Source: Corynebacterium pseudotuberculosis
GTDB taxonomy: Bacteria > Actinomycetota > Actinomycetes > Mycobacteriales > Mycobacteriaceae
Length of the DNA stretch: 64,000 nucleotides
Direction of reading: 5' to 3'
NCBI RefSeq assembly: GCF_002155265.1
Contig: NZ_CP021251.1
Span: 2,232,001-2,296,000 of the forward strand
Positions 1 to 10,939 of the stretch are shown piece after piece. The number at the start of each line of letters is the position of its first letter. Within the stretch, counting starts at the first letter, position 1. Made by a program: the position numbers and the translations under genes. Under the pieces are notes generated by a model. That model made no database searches and was not told the origin of the DNA. It was given only the letters and a program-made list of their open reading frames with translations.

Positions 1-1237
<1,237 letters not shown>

Positions 1238-1673
1238 AAATCAGTCCAATAAAAGACCAACCAGGCTTCGTGAAAAGCCCAACCAAAACTGGCAAAAAAC
1301 AAACAACCAACAAAAAAAAACATTTCATTGATCATTCAACAAAAAACAATGAAAAAAGTACAACAAAACAGTGACCATCGATGCCTTGACGAGACAACAC
1401 AACAATCACCCAACACCCACACCACAACACCCCAAGCACAACACCCAGAGCATCACAGCACAAGCATCACACGTTTCCACAGCCACCAACACCCACACAA
1501 CACAACATCATGCACGCATCAGCACCATAACAACGCCTCATGTCAACAACATTTTTTCCACAAACAGCACAATCTTTTACAAGCAAGCCACACTTGCCGG
1601 TCGATACTGCACCATCGTGATCATCACACAACCATGTAACAAAACATATTGCTGCCACTACACAACGTAGCTA
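1238..1673 (-). other. 16S rRNA leader, strongly strand-skewed, no gene
   Basis: This 436-bp stretch separates the 16S 5' end from the tandem repeat. The plus strand is dominated by A and C (runs such as CAACACCCACACC), so the leader transcript would be rich in G and U. No convincing start codon with a ribosome site is present. It is best read as the transcribed external leader of the rRNA operon, where antitermination and RNase III signals are expected. I could not assign individual boxes with confidence. Confidence 0.6.
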
Positions 1674-1891
1674 CCGCCATGTCAACCATAAAAAATATTA
1701 TAAGTACATTGGCACACTATTGAGTTCTCAAACAACACACCCACACCCACACACACCAACCACAAAGCCAGCATGTACTGAATGTAAGAATAATTTTTGT
1801 TTATCGCCTGCTCGTTTTCCTCTCGCCTTACACTCACTAATCAACAACCACTGTGTGGTGTTTGCCTCTGTGAGGGGCGCTGTCGGTCGCG

Positions 1892-1932
1892 GCGACTCAC
1901 ATAAAGTTACACACCCTCAACACAACACACAA
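1892..1932 (-). promoter_or_regulatory. Putative rRNA promoter, proximal copy
   Basis: This is the identical second copy of the candidate rRNA promoter: TTGTGT at 1932-1927 and TAACTT at 1909-1904 on the minus strand, created by the 268-bp duplication. If both copies fire, the operon has two identical promoters in series and a doubled leader on the longer transcript. Confidence 0.45.
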
Positions 1933-2159
1933 ATCCCCAGGCCGCCATGTCAACCATAAAAAATATTATAAGTACATTGGCACACTATTGAGTTCTCAAA
2001 CAACACACCCACACCCACACACACCAACCACAAAGCCAGCATGTACTGAATGTAAGAATAATTTTTGTTTATCGCCTGCTCGTTTTCCTCTCGCCTTACA
2101 CTCACTAATCAACAACCACTGTGTGGTGTTTGCCTCTGTGAGGGGCGCTGTCGGTCGCG

Positions 2160-2200
2160 GCGACTCACATAAAGTTACACACCCTCAACACAACACACAA
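2160..2200 (-). promoter_or_regulatory. Putative rRNA promoter, distal copy
   Basis: Minus strand: TTGTGT at 2200-2195, a 17-bp spacer, then TAACTT at 2177-2172, followed by a GTCGCC stretch like the GC-rich discriminators of stringently controlled actinobacterial rRNA promoters. The same elements recur 268 bp downstream. The -35 and -10 are imperfect matches, so the start point is inferred. Confidence 0.45.
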
Positions 2201-2235
2201 ATCCCCAGGTCAGAACACTTTTTTTAGACAAAGAG

Positions 2236-3285
2236 TTAACTACTTAATCCAAGAAAGCGTTCCACCGCACCCTGTTGTGGCTCTGCCCGTCGGATAAGTA
2301 TCCAAGCCAGGATCAGAAGGACACCCACCATCAGAAGGCTTATGCCGATGATCGTCGTCGAGTTAAGAAAGTAGATCGCCGCTCCGATACCAATGCCCAC
2401 GCACAGCAGAAGCAACGTGCTCTTCCACTCGTTAAGAGGGGAAGCCATGACGGCGACTACTGGAGCTAGTAACCCGATCACCACAATTAGTGCAACTGGA
2501 TGCAAGACCATCCCGGGAGCCACTCTCTGCAATAGCCACACAAAGACAGCAGCAGGAAGGATCTGTACCAGAGCCGCACACACCAGAAGTCGCATCCATG
2601 CGAATCGAGGCAGTCCTAAAGCCAGCCATTCCCGGAACCCGGTTCGTATCTGCCATGAGTCCAAAGCCACCATGGCAACTCCGGAACCAACAAGCCCTAC
2701 GAATCCCGCTGTACTTTCAAGAGAAAAGAAACTAAAGCTGATCCATAGCCCGCCAAGCGAGATAAAAAGAATTGCCCAGGTAAGAGCAAAAATGCCAAAC
2801 GCCCATCGGATAAAAGGCATCCATACTGAGGAAATCCGGCTCGACCTTTGCACCTTCTCACTATCGTCCTCGGGCCCTTGAGATAGCCATTCTGCGTAAT
2901 GACGCAAGGTAGATGTAGGCGACAACAAAATTACAGCAGCTAGCACCACGGTCACCAGCGCAAGAATCCAAGCGAGCGGGTGGGATTCCCTGCTCAAGAT
3001 GACAGCACTGAATGCGAGGTTTAAGGCGGCCACCGGAGCTGCAGTTATCCGCAGGTCGCGTCGCCATGCAGCCCCACCCAAGTTAAACACTTGGTAGGTG
3101 GTGATAACGGGACACAGGGTTAGCTGCCAGATAATCCCGACGACTTGAAAAAGGAGAAGGAGCACGATCTTCCAAAGATCTGCGAGAGCCCCAGTTATCG
3201 CACCGATATAGAAGAGCCCAGCTAGCAGAAGGTCAAGCTTTTTCTCACCAAGCCAGAGATACCTCAACCGAGTCTTAAACATCAT
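2236..3285 (-). CDS. ABC transporter membrane protein
   Basis: A 349-residue polytopic membrane protein with about eight to ten hydrophobic segments across its length, beginning near residue 20 and ending near 330, and short charged loops. It starts inside the 3' end of the ATPase gene upstream (11-bp overlap), preceded by GGAGG. Two ATG codons are adjacent, and the second (3282) has better spacing from that site. As last gene of a GntR-ATPase-permease operon it is the likely transmembrane half of the exporter. I recognise no substrate signature, and the family assignment rests on context. Confidence 0.75.
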   Translation of the reverse strand: MMFKTRLRYLWLGEKKLDLLLAGLFYIGAITGALADLWKIVLLLLFQVVGIIWQLTLCPVITTYQVFNLGGAAWRRDLRITAAPVAALNLAFSAVILSRESHPLAWILALVTVVLAAVILLSPTSTLRHYAEWLSQGPEDDSEKVQRSSRISSVWMPFIRWAFGIFALTWAILFISLGGLWISFSFFSLESTAGFVGLVGSGVAMVALDSWQIRTGFREWLALGLPRFAWMRLLVCAALVQILPAAVFVWLLQRVAPGMVLHPVALIVVIGLLAPVVAVMASPLNEWKSTLLLLCVGIGIGAAIYFLNSTTIIGISLLMVGVLLILAWILIRRAEPQQGAVERFLGLSS

Positions 3286-4153
3286 GAGCCTCCGTGAAAA
3301 CAGCTTGTTCTAGCGTCACTCGTTGCACACGTATGCCATGCAGTTCGCCTATCCGCGCAACCTCGTTGCGTGTTGCCCTCACCAAGGCTTTTGTCACCCC
3401 AGATACGGTTTTTTGCATAATCACTTCCACGTTGAGCTCACTAAGAGCCAGGTCAATGGCCGTGGTTGTACCCATGAGCTCCACCACGGATTCTGCGATG
3501 TCCTCTGCTGCTCCACTATCTGCGATCGCACCGTTACGCAGAATGAGAAGCTCGTCGAAAAGCCCGGCAGCTTCATTGAGGTGATGCGTGGACAAAATGA
3601 AGGTGCATGGATGTTGTTCCTGCTCGTGACGCAGCTCTTGGTAGAAGGCTTTGCGCTTGTATACGTCAAGCCCCAGGTAGGGCTCGTCGAGAAGCGTTAA
3701 TTCGCAGCGTGCCGCAAAAGCCATGACAATACCCACGGCAGATTTTTGCCCTCGAGAGAGCGAGGAATAGCGCTTAGTGAGGGGGATTTCAAAGATCTCG
3801 ATAAGTTCTTCACAGCGCTTCTGATCCCATCGCGGATAACGGCATGCGGCAAAAGCGAACAGTTTCCGGGGGCTCCAAGACTGCGGAAGCGGTGCGTCGA
3901 TACCCACCAGGACGGTTCTGTCCATGACTTTTTGATTATCAAAGGAGGGCTCACCAAAGATCTCCATGAGGCCCTCGTGCGGAATTTGCCCCGCAATGAT
4001 TCTTAAAAGTGTGGTTTTACCAGCAGCGTTAGCCCCCACTAGACCATGGATGCGCTCGCCCTGCAGCTCAAAGTTAAGCCCGGCAAATACGGCATGTTTG
4101 CCATAGCTCTTCTTCAATTGAACACATTTAATAACAGTGTCTTGATAAGTCAT
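3275..4153 (-). CDS. ABC transporter ATP-binding protein (YtrB-like)
   Basis: A 292-residue cytoplasmic ABC ATPase. It has a Walker A (GANAAGKTT, near residue 40), a signature loop LSRGQKS (near 137, with R in place of the usual G), a Walker B followed by LLDEPYLGLD and an H-loop ending STHH. The start ATG overlaps the stop of the GntR gene (ATGA), so the two are translationally coupled, and the 3' end overlaps the membrane gene. The arrangement matches YtrA-regulated exporters, which respond to cell-wall-active compounds in Bacillus. The substrate here is unknown. Confidence 0.9.
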   Translation of the reverse strand: MTYQDTVIKCVQLKKSYGKHAVFAGLNFELQGERIHGLVGANAAGKTTLLRIIAGQIPHEGLMEIFGEPSFDNQKVMDRTVLVGIDAPLPQSWSPRKLFAFAACRYPRWDQKRCEELIEIFEIPLTKRYSSLSRGQKSAVGIVMAFAARCELTLLDEPYLGLDVYKRKAFYQELRHEQEQHPCTFILSTHHLNEAAGLFDELLILRNGAIADSGAAEDIAESVVELMGTTTAIDLALSELNVEVIMQKTVSGVTKALVRATRNEVARIGELHGIRVQRVTLEQAVFTEAHDV

Positions 4154-4524
4154 GCGTAGAGTCCTCGGCTTTCAGCCACTCGGTCGATCAAGTTGTGCAG
4201 TTCAGCTCTGGGGATATCCAGCTTGACGGCTTCATCCACCAGCGGGGCAAGAAAGATCGCGGCAAATTCCTCCCGCCTCCGCCTCCGAATAAGGTCGGCA
4301 GCCCCTTCCGTCACAAACATCCCCAGGCCGCGCCGTTTCTCCAGAACGCCTTCTTCCACCAGAATCGTGAGCCCCTTGCGAGCAGTCGCAGGATTAATGG
4401 AATGAAACGCGGCAAGTTCGTTGGTGGATGGCGCACGCTCCCCCGCAGCAAGAGAGCCATCCACAATCGAATCTTGAATGAGCACGGCTATCTGCTTGAA
4501 CAAAGGTGCCGTTGTCTCATCCAT
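4150..4524 (-). CDS. GntR-family regulator, YtrA subfamily
   Basis: A 124-residue protein with a winged helix-turn-helix over residues 10-75 (APSTNELAAFHSINPATARK) and only a short helical tail, the size and shape of the YtrA subgroup rather than effector-binding FadR or HutC types. A GGGGG ribosome site precedes ATG 4524. As first gene of the operon with the ABC exporter it probably represses its own transcription, and an inverted repeat lies just upstream at 4544-4570. Confidence 0.9.
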   Translation of the reverse strand: MDETTAPLFKQIAVLIQDSIVDGSLAAGERAPSTNELAAFHSINPATARKGLTILVEEGVLEKRRGLGMFVTEGAADLIRRRRREEFAAIFLAPLVDEAVKLDIPRAELHNLIDRVAESRGLYA

Positions 4525-4543
4525 TCAGTTCCCCCTCATGCAA

Positions 4544-4570
4544 GTTGGTTCATTACTCATGTAACTAACC
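4544..4570. promoter_or_regulatory. Candidate operator of the YtrA-type regulator
   Basis: An imperfect inverted repeat, GTTGGTTCAT facing ATGTAACTAACC, sits about 20 bp upstream of the GntR start codon, between it and the divergent NYN gene. Position and symmetry suit autoregulation. Binding is inferred. Confidence 0.4.
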
Positions 4571-4775
4571 ATACAACTAGCCGTCGGCAGCCGCCACCCA
4601 TACACACCTAAAAGCAACGACAGCGTAAAGCGACATCTGCCGAAAAAATCCCACACCATACCGCGACGACCTCGACTTTTGCAAAGTTGTATCGACTAAT
4701 TAGGTGGACATGATGCACACTAGAAGCACAAGACTTTTAAATTTTTAGAACAATGAAACGGATAAAACAGGAGCC

Positions 4776-6158
4776 ATGCTTGAACGTACACAGGTCTTCG
4801 TCGATACCTCTTATCTACTCGCGAGCTTTTATAACTCGTGGGAAATCGGCGCTAGAGCCCAATTAGAAATCGATCTTCCCGAGGTTGTGGCAACCCTGGG
4901 AAGTATGATCCAAAGCCAATTAGGACAACCCGTACATCGTCAGCTGTGGTATGACGGCATCCCGGATTCCGGCCCCCACCGCTATCAGCGGGCATTACGC
5001 ACCTGCGATGGAGTCCAGCTACGTGCCGGCCAGCTCATTGAGTGGGGGGAGCGTCGTACACAAAAAGGCGTGGATACCCGCCTAGTAGCAGACATGGTGC
5101 TTGCGGGAGCGCGTCGGGAGTTCACCGACATCGTTCTCGTCTCTGGCGACGCTGACATGATTCCAGGGGTACAAGAAGCCGTGAATGCCGGCGTTCGCGT
5201 TCACCTCTACGGGTTTGGATGGGATTCCATGTCCTCAGCACTGCGTCATTGCTGTGACTCCACGACCATCCTCGATCCCCGCGAAGACTTCACCGACTGC
5301 ATGCAGTTGGAGATCCTTGAGGGCCCCTTACCGCCTGTTGTCCGCACCCAGAACGATGAATTGCCAGATGAAGGCAACGAGCACGCGGATACCGTGGCAG
5401 CTCACGACGATAATGCAGCCCCAGTTCTTCCAGAGAGAACTCCCGAGACCAACGATCTCACGGAGACCGCAACGCCACCGCCATTCCCCACAGGCTCCGC
5501 ACTTCCGCATCGCCCCGGCGAGCCAGTTCTGTCCGTTGAGGACTGCCTTGCGGAGACTCCAGAGAAACGCAGCAAGCCTATAGATCATGCCGACTACATG
5601 CCGGACAACGACCGTGACAAGGGCAGCGTTAGCCACAAAGCTAACGACAAACCAGAGGTCATCAACGCCACGCCACCAGCCCCACCAAAGCCCGGCGCGC
5701 ATCTAGGCGGAGACAGTGCCTCTATCAAGATAACCTCTACCGTGGAGGAATCCGTAGAGGTAACACTCGAGCGCACATCTGCCGAGTCCGAGGAAAAACC
5801 CTCTTCACCTCGACCAACCCCCAGTCCATCCATGATGGCGCCACGACGGAAGCTTCGTTCCCGATACGTCCCCCTTCCCAACGAGGTATGGTCCTCGGCC
5901 GGCTACCAGACCCCCTACGACGTGGGACGTCAATATGCCCTATGGTGGTACGACAATGCCGCGACTCCCGAGCAGCGCGATTCCGCACATCTTTTGTCAG
6001 GGGGCGGACTCCCCCCAGAGATCGACCGGCCGCTTCTACAGTTCGCGTGCGAAACCCTCCATGAGTACACGCTCACCGAGGCCCAACGCGTGGGACTACG
6101 CGACGGATTCCACTCCGGCATCCGAGGGCTTCTGATCAACAATCAGAAAGAAAGTTAA
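4776..6158 (+). CDS. NYN-domain (PIN-like) putative ribonuclease
   Basis: A 460-residue protein. Residues 1-165 form a NYN/LabA-like domain with the acidic residues expected of the PIN fold: FVDTSYLL near residue 8, TRLVADMVLAG near 105 and DIVLVSGDADMIPG near 120. A long low-complexity segment rich in P, T, E and D follows (about 185-360), then a compact basic and aromatic C-terminal domain (about 365-460). AGGAG precedes the ATG. NYN proteins are thought to act on RNA; no substrate can be named here. It is a single gene, convergent with pspA across a strong shared terminator. Confidence 0.85.
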   Translation: MLERTQVFVDTSYLLASFYNSWEIGARAQLEIDLPEVVATLGSMIQSQLGQPVHRQLWYDGIPDSGPHRYQRALRTCDGVQLRAGQLIEWGERRTQKGVDTRLVADMVLAGARREFTDIVLVSGDADMIPGVQEAVNAGVRVHLYGFGWDSMSSALRHCCDSTTILDPREDFTDCMQLEILEGPLPPVVRTQNDELPDEGNEHADTVAAHDDNAAPVLPERTPETNDLTETATPPPFPTGSALPHRPGEPVLSVEDCLAETPEKRSKPIDHADYMPDNDRDKGSVSHKANDKPEVINATPPAPPKPGAHLGGDSASIKITSTVEESVEVTLERTSAESEEKPSSPRPTPSPSMMAPRRKLRSRYVPLPNEVWSSAGYQTPYDVGRQYALWWYDNAATPEQRDSAHLLSGGGLPPEIDRPLLQFACETLHEYTLTEAQRVGLRDGFHSGIRGLLINNQKES

Positions 6159-6181
6159 CAGGGGCTAGCTCATAGAAGCGA

Positions 6182-6232
6182 AAGGGGCCCATACTCTCTC
6201 GCAGTGGAATTCTGCTGGAGTATGGGCCCCTT
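6182..6232. terminator. Bidirectional terminator between NYN gene and pspA
   Basis: A perfect 15-bp stem: AAGGGGCCCATACTC (6182-6196) pairs with its complement at 6218-6232. The hairpin lies between two convergent genes and can serve both. Confidence 0.85.
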
Positions 6233-6274
6233 GGTTGCATTAAGGAGAGTTACGCCCGATAGGCTCGATGAGAA

Positions 6275-7162
6275 TTACTCAGCGGATTTTTCCCCTTTGT
6301 CGCTTTCTTTTTCGCCTTTTTCACTAGTCGAAGCGGCTTCTTTGGAAGCCTTAGAGGCTTCATCCTTAGGAACCTCGTCCACCACTGGTGTTTCCGCGTC
6401 CGGTTCTCCAGAGTTCAGCTCTTTCGCCGGTTGTTCCGCACCGTTTAGCTGTCCACGCATTTGAGCCCGGATCTCCTCTAACTTGGCAGAAGCACGCATA
6501 TCTGCCCCTGCCGCATCAATTTCCTGGATCCGGTCTCCCATGGTGTTGTGCATAAGTTCTTGAGCGCCAAGAGCGTCAGCGTAACGTCGCTCGATCTTTT
6601 CACGAACCTGATCCAAGGATGGCACATCGCGATCCGGATCGAGCGCCGTGATCTGGTCCATCGCCTTGGTCGAGGCCTCTTGCATCTTGGTTTGCTTCAC
6701 CTGGCTAGACAATTGATCGATCTGTCCAAGCTGCTCGTGGAGGCGTGCCTCAGACTCCTTGACCTGCCTAGTCGCCTGCTCAGAAGCAGACACCGCCTGG
6801 GTGTGTAGAGCTTTGGTTTCCTCTATCTGCTGCTCAACGCTCACCAGCTGAGTCGCATAGATCTCCGCAACATTGAGCGATTCTTGCTTTTTTACCGGAT
6901 CGGCCTCATTATCGCTCACCTGGATAGCATTGCGAGCTTTTTGCTGCAGATCCTTCTGGTCTGCAAGCAGGCGATTGAGCTTCATTTCCAGCTGGTTTTT
7001 ATTGCCAATTACAGCGGCAGCTTGCTCACTAATCTTCTGATGCTGTTCTTTAGCAGCATCAGTGGCCTGCTTAATTTGCACCATCGGATCGGCATTTTCA
7101 TCGATCTTCTGGTCCAAGGATGCAGTCAAGTACTTCCAACCTTTAGCGAATGGGTTTGCCAT
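6275..7162 (-). CDS. pspA: Phage-shock protein A / IM30 family
   Basis: A 295-residue, almost wholly helical protein. Residues 1-230 match the PspA/IM30 pattern: an amphipathic N-terminus (MANPFAKGWKYL), then heptad-rich coiled coils with many Q, E, K and A. An acidic E/D/K/S-rich tail of about 60 residues follows and is dispensable in the family. PspA proteins bind stressed inner membranes and stabilise them. AGGAGC precedes the start codon. No pspBC or clgR-like partner is adjacent. Confidence 0.88.
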   Translation of the reverse strand: MANPFAKGWKYLTASLDQKIDENADPMVQIKQATDAAKEQHQKISEQAAAVIGNKNQLEMKLNRLLADQKDLQQKARNAIQVSDNEADPVKKQESLNVAEIYATQLVSVEQQIEETKALHTQAVSASEQATRQVKESEARLHEQLGQIDQLSSQVKQTKMQEASTKAMDQITALDPDRDVPSLDQVREKIERRYADALGAQELMHNTMGDRIQEIDAAGADMRASAKLEEIRAQMRGQLNGAEQPAKELNSGEPDAETPVVDEVPKDEASKASKEAASTSEKGEKESDKGEKSAE

Positions 7163-7653
7163 GGAGTGCTCCTAGTCTGTTCCTCGGGTAAAAGAATCGT
7201 TTGTGAAAATGTGTGCGCTTTCAGCGAAAGCCAGATCGTCTAGACCTTTGCTTATCGACGTCAACCAGCCACACGTTACGACCACCCTGCCTCGTCCCGC
7301 AGGGTCGGGTACACTCCCCAATTCTAGGTAATTCTTAAAACTCCCGCCGGCCGTTCTCCAAGAGAAACCATCAGCTCACCCCCACTAAAAGACATCTTTT
7401 TGAATATATTTGTGAAGATAACGGGCATTTTCCGGAAAAGCATTTCCCAAACTTGAGTTTTACATTAAAAATTCCAGCACCGGAAAAACTACAGGGCATT
7501 CGATATTAAAAATTATTTTCAACCCTTTAAAAAAGAAGAATTTATATAATAAATATAGGTAAATTAAGTTTTAAATTGCCGTAACTTTCCCCTTACCCAA
7601 CACGTGATCAGTGACCTTCGCCTCCCCACGATCACCAAAGCCACCTCTAAAGC
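7163..7653. other. AT-rich intergenic region upstream of pspA
   Basis: About 490 bp without a credible gene. It holds the pspA promoter region on the right-to-left strand, a small hairpin (ACCCTGC 7284-7290 with GCAGGGT 7299-7305) and a very AT-rich block around 7500-7570. I see no RNA-gene signature. Confidence 0.6.
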
Positions 7654-7694
7654 AAAAGGTCTGGCCCCTCCGAATTCTGGGGACCAGACCTTTT
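7654..7694. terminator. Terminator downstream of the thioredoxin gene
   Basis: AAAAGGTCTGG (7654-7664) pairs with CCAGACCTTTT (7684-7694), and a CCCC/GGGG inner stem closes the loop. On the minus strand the stem ends in TTTT, as expected for a Rho-independent terminator after trxA. Confidence 0.85.
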
Positions 7695-7747
7695 ACTTTC
7701 TCAAAGAAACACCGGGAGGCTGCCACGCTACAAAATCGCGCGCTCTC

Positions 7748-8116
7748 CTAATTATTATTATTCTGTTCAGCGACCTGACGCTTCACGTCTTCCATATCAA
7801 GCCCCTTCACCTGCCCAATCAGATCTTCCAAGGCAGCCGCCGGAAGCGCACCGGCTTCTCGGTACACCAAGATACCCTCGCGGAAAATCATGAGCGTAGG
7901 AATAGACTGGATCTGCAAAGCAGCCGAGAGTCCCTGATTTGCCTCTGTGTCGAGCTTGGCAAAGACAACATCAGTGTGGTTCTCGGAAGCCTTCTCAAAC
8001 GTCGGCGCAAATGCTCGACAAGGACCACACCACGATGCCCATGCATCGACGATGACAATCCCGTCCGTGGTGACTGTCTGCTCAAATGTGTCTTCCGTTA
8101 CATCAATCGTTGCCAT
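7748..8116 (-). CDS. trxA: Thioredoxin
   Basis: A 122-residue single-domain thioredoxin with the active site WASWCGPCRAF at residues 28-38, the DTEANQGLSAALQIQSIPT stretch containing the cis-proline, and the FREGILV strand after it. It reduces protein disulphides in the cytoplasm. A short C-terminal extension ending in NNNN is unusual but harmless. It is monocistronic, ends at a strong terminator and is divergent from copZ. Other thioredoxin genes probably exist in the genome, so the symbol is family level. Confidence 0.92.
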   Translation of the reverse strand: MATIDVTEDTFEQTVTTDGIVIVDAWASWCGPCRAFAPTFEKASENHTDVVFAKLDTEANQGLSAALQIQSIPTLMIFREGILVYREAGALPAAALEDLIGQVKGLDMEDVKRQVAEQNNNN

Positions 8117-8240
8117 TGCAATAACTCCTCACGGTTATTTGTCGTGTTCTAATGAAAGCCAACGAGTATCAATTCAACAATATTCCAGTCGGGTCTTGTT
8201 GAAGCAAAGCGCGACAACACTTCTTAGGTAGCCTGGAAAG

Positions 8241-8269
8241 AGTGGCTCGTCCTCTCAAGCAAAGCCACT
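8241..8269 (+). promoter_or_regulatory. Inverted repeat in the copZ upstream region
   Basis: AGTGGCT (8241-8247) and AGCCACT (8263-8269) form a 7-bp inverted repeat 38 bp before the copZ start. It could be an operator or a leader hairpin. No copper-responsive regulator gene (csoR or copY) is adjacent. Confidence 0.35.
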
Positions 8270-8306
8270 AAAGATGCGCTTTATTAGAAGATAAGGTGAA
8301 TATTCA

Positions 8307-8510
8307 ATGACCAAGAACTATTTTGTTGAAGGCATGACCTGCGCACATTGTGTTGCTTCCGTCACCGAGGAGGTCAACGAGATCCCAGGAACCCAGGGTG
8401 TTGAGGTTGACCTTGAGACCGGCCGCCTTACCGTTACCGGTGAAGATTTTACCGACGCCGATGTGGCCGCAGCAGTCAAAGAAGCCGGATTTTCCATCAA
8501 AGAACAGTAA
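8307..8510 (+). CDS. copZ: Copper chaperone, heavy-metal-associated domain
   Basis: A 67-residue HMA domain with the metal site GMTCAHC at residues 9-15 and the usual ferredoxin-like pattern ([23 protein letters not shown]). Proteins of this size bind Cu(I) and deliver it to the CopA pump, which follows after a terminator-like hairpin. An AAGGTG ribosome site lies 8 nt before the ATG. Metal specificity is inferred from the neighbour. Confidence 0.93.
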   Translation: MTKNYFVEGMTCAHCVASVTEEVNEIPGTQGVEVDLETGRLTVTGEDFTDADVAAAVKEAGFSIKEQ

Positions 8511-8522
8511 TCCCGCGTTATC

Positions 8523-8565
8523 CCCGGCGACATAGCACTCACCACCCGCTACGTCGCCGGGTTTT
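8523..8565 (+). terminator. Terminator between copZ and copA
   Basis: CCCGGCGAC (8523-8531) pairs with GTCGCCGGG (8553-8561), followed by TTTT. It probably ends most copZ transcripts, giving chaperone excess over pump, or separates two transcription units. Confidence 0.8.
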
Positions 8566-8650
8566 AATGTTTATGCGAATAGGAATAGGCAAGCCTCCCC
8601 AGTCATTGAATAAAACATCAGGGCATAGAAACGAGGTTAAGCATCCAGAA

Positions 8651-10939
8651 ATGACTAGCACCACCCCTATTTCACCCGTCACCATCGAGCTTGGCGTGAC
8701 CGGCATGACATGTACATCCTGTTCAGGACGAGTACAACGCAAGCTCAACAAGCTAGACGGCGTGGAAGCCAGCGTGAATTTTGCCACGGAGACGGCTCAG
8801 GTGAGCTTCGACCCCTCTGGAGTGACGTCGACACAGCTTATCGACGTCATACGCGGCGCCGGATACGATGCTTTTATACTCGCAGAAAACCAGGATAGCG
8901 TTGAAAATGCTCCTCAAACCGCAATAGACGCCACCGAAGCGGCCCGCGGGCATCACGCTGAAGAGCTTAAAAACCGGCTCGTCTACTCTGCCGTGTTAGC
9001 TATTCCAGTGTTTGCAATGTCTATGATTCCCGCACTGCAGTTTGATAACTGGCAATGGCTCTCCTTTGCGCTTGCCTCACCAGTTTTCTTCTGGGGCGGG
9101 GCGCCCTTCCATAAAGCCACGCTGGCAAACCTCAAGCATGCTTCCTTCACCATGGACACGCTTATTACCCTCGGAACAAGCGCAGCGTACGCATGGTCGG
9201 TATGGGCGCTCTTCGTGGGCAACGCTGGCGAACCTGGAATGCGGATGCACATGAGTTTCTCGGCTCATGCACACGGCGGCATGGATGAGATTTATTTGGA
9301 ATCCGTAGCTGTTGTAATCGTGTTCCTATTGCTAGGGCGCTGGTTTGAAACACGAGCAAAAGGCCAGAGCAGCGCTGCCCTGCATGAGTTGCTTTCTATG
9401 GGTGCAAAGGATGCCGCGGTGCTACGCGATGGGCACGAGGTACGCGTACCCATCGGAGAGCTCGCCGTCAACGATATCTTTGTGGTACGTCCCGGCGAGA
9501 AAATCTCCACAGACGGCGTGGTTGTGGAGGGCCACTCCGCCGTAGATGAGTCGATGCTCACCGGTGAACCTGTCCCCGTGGAGGCGCTCCCCGGGGCAAC
9601 AGTGACTGGAGCAACCCTAAACACCTCGGGTCGACTACTGGTCCGCGCAACACGTGTGGGAACGGAGACCACTCTGGCTCAAATGGGACGGCTCGTTTCC
9701 GATGCTCAGGCCCGCAAAGCTCCGGTACAAAAGCTTGTAGATCGTATTTCCCAAGTTTTTGTTCCCTGCATCGTAATCATCGCCCTAATCACTCTGGCAG
9801 TCCACCTATGGATAGGGAACCCCACGGCAGATTCTTTCGCCGCAGCGGTAGCAGTCCTGATCATCGCCTGTCCGTGTGCACTAGGGCTAGCCACACCCAC
9901 TGCCTTATTAGTAGGCACTGGCCGAGGCGCACAGCTCGGGTTGCTCATTAAAGGACCCGAAATCTTAGAATCCACACGCAAAATAGACACAATTGTCCTG
10001 GATAAGACAGGAACGCTGACGCAAGGCAAGATGGCAGTCACGCACGTCTCTCCGGTAGGTCAGTGGACCTCCGAGGAAGTCCTGCGGTTCGCTGGAGCCG
10101 TAGAAAATGCTTCAGAGCATCCCATCGCCCGTGCGATCACCTCAGCCTCCCAGCAATCTATTGCAACACCTCTCCCCACTGTCTCCAATTTCAGCAGCAC
10201 CCCCGGCTCGGGAGTCCAAGGTTTGGTTCTGGATAGAGAAGGTGTGGAACGTGAAGTGCGAGTAGGCCGCCTTGAAAACGTAACTCCGCAAAGCTCGAAA
10301 GAGGTCCTCGATCTAGTGGTAGCCGCGGAATCTGCTGGTGGAACTGCCGTGGTCGTTGCTGTGGATGGACAACCCAGTGGAGTTATTACGGTCAAGGATG
10401 AGATCAAAGAAAGCGCAGCGGAGGCCGTCGATAAGCTAAGAAGCCTAGGCCTTACTCCCGTGCTCTTAACGGGAGACAATCCGGGGGCGGCCAACGCAGT
10501 AGCAAGTCAGCTCGGAATTTCGAAGGTTATCGCTGGAGTACTTCCTGAGGGCAAAGTGACCACGGTTCGCACACTGCAAGAGCAAGGCAAAGTGGTGGCT
10601 ATGGTCGGTGACGGTATCAATGACGCCGCCGCCCTCGCCCAGGCCGACCTGGGCCTTGCCATGGGCACGGGTACAGACGTGGCTATTGAGGCCGCGGACA
10701 TCACTCTTATGAACAGCGATCCCCGCGCCATTGTCGACGCAATACTGCTATCCCGCGCAACGCTTGGCACTATCAAAGGCAACTTGTTCTGGGCTTTCGC
10801 TTATAACGTGATACTGGTTCCAGTTGCTGCATTCGGTCTGCTCAACCCACTCTTCGCAGGAGCAGCGATGGCATTCAGCTCGGTGTTTGTAGTGAGTAAC
10901 TCATTACGTTTGAGATCCTTCCGAGGAAGCGTGCACTGA
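8651..10939 (+). CDS. copA: Copper-translocating P1B-type ATPase
   Basis: About 762 residues counted from ATG 8651. An upstream in-frame ATG at 8567 directly abuts the terminator and has no ribosome site, so it is less likely. The order is an N-terminal HMA domain with GMTCTSC, transmembrane helices, the TGEP actuator motif, the CPCALG metal site in the membrane, DKTGTLTQ with the phosphorylated aspartate, the HP-containing nucleotide domain (SEHPIA) and the hinge [10 protein letters not shown]. The CPC and HMA motifs indicate Cu(I) export from the cytoplasm. Confidence 0.94.
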   Translation: MTSTTPISPVTIELGVTGMTCTSCSGRVQRKLNKLDGVEASVNFATETAQVSFDPSGVTSTQLIDVIRGAGYDAFILAENQDSVENAPQTAIDATEAARGHHAEELKNRLVYSAVLAIPVFAMSMIPALQFDNWQWLSFALASPVFFWGGAPFHKATLANLKHASFTMDTLITLGTSAAYAWSVWALFVGNAGEPGMRMHMSFSAHAHGGMDEIYLESVAVVIVFLLLGRWFETRAKGQSSAALHELLSMGAKDAAVLRDGHEVRVPIGELAVNDIFVVRPGEKISTDGVVVEGHSAVDESMLTGEPVPVEALPGATVTGATLNTSGRLLVRATRVGTETTLAQMGRLVSDAQARKAPVQKLVDRISQVFVPCIVIIALITLAVHLWIGNPTADSFAAAVAVLIIACPCALGLATPTALLVGTGRGAQLGLLIKGPEILESTRKIDTIVLDKTGTLTQGKMAVTHVSPVGQWTSEEVLRFAGAVENASEHPIARAITSASQQSIATPLPTVSNFSSTPGSGVQGLVLDREGVEREVRVGRLENVTPQSSKEVLDLVVAAESAGGTAVVVAVDGQPSGVITVKDEIKESAAEAVDKLRSLGLTPVLLTGDNPGAANAVASQLGISKVIAGVLPEGKVTTVRTLQEQGKVVAMVGDGINDAAALAQADLGLAMGTGTDVAIEAADITLMNSDPRAIVDAILLSRATLGTIKGNLFWAFAYNVILVPVAAFGLLNPLFAGAAMAFSSVFVVSNSLRLRSFRGSVH

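Larger units (their letters stand above)
1674..2209. repeat. Exact 268-bp tandem duplication upstream of the rRNA operon
   Basis: Positions 1674-1941 and 1942-2209 read as the same 268-bp unit, starting CCGCCATGTCAACC and ending AAATCCCCAGG, with no difference seen. On the minus strand each copy carries, in order, a -35/-10 pair followed by a GTCGCC stretch, then the rRNA-leader signature TTGAGAACTCAATAGTGTG (1999-1981 and 1731-1713). The unit therefore looks like a duplicated rRNA promoter and leader module. Confidence 0.93.

Noticed and set aside
1371..1670. His/Thr/Gln-rich frames upstream of 16S
   Set aside because: A by-product of the A/C-rich plus strand of the rRNA leader.
1720..2227. 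Two nearly identical 79-codon plus-strand frames
   Set aside because: They are read through the rRNA promoter duplication, lack ribosome sites and have low-complexity His/Thr/Pro products.
8567..8650. Upstream start for copA
   Set aside because: The ATG touches the copZ terminator and would put the start in its U tract.
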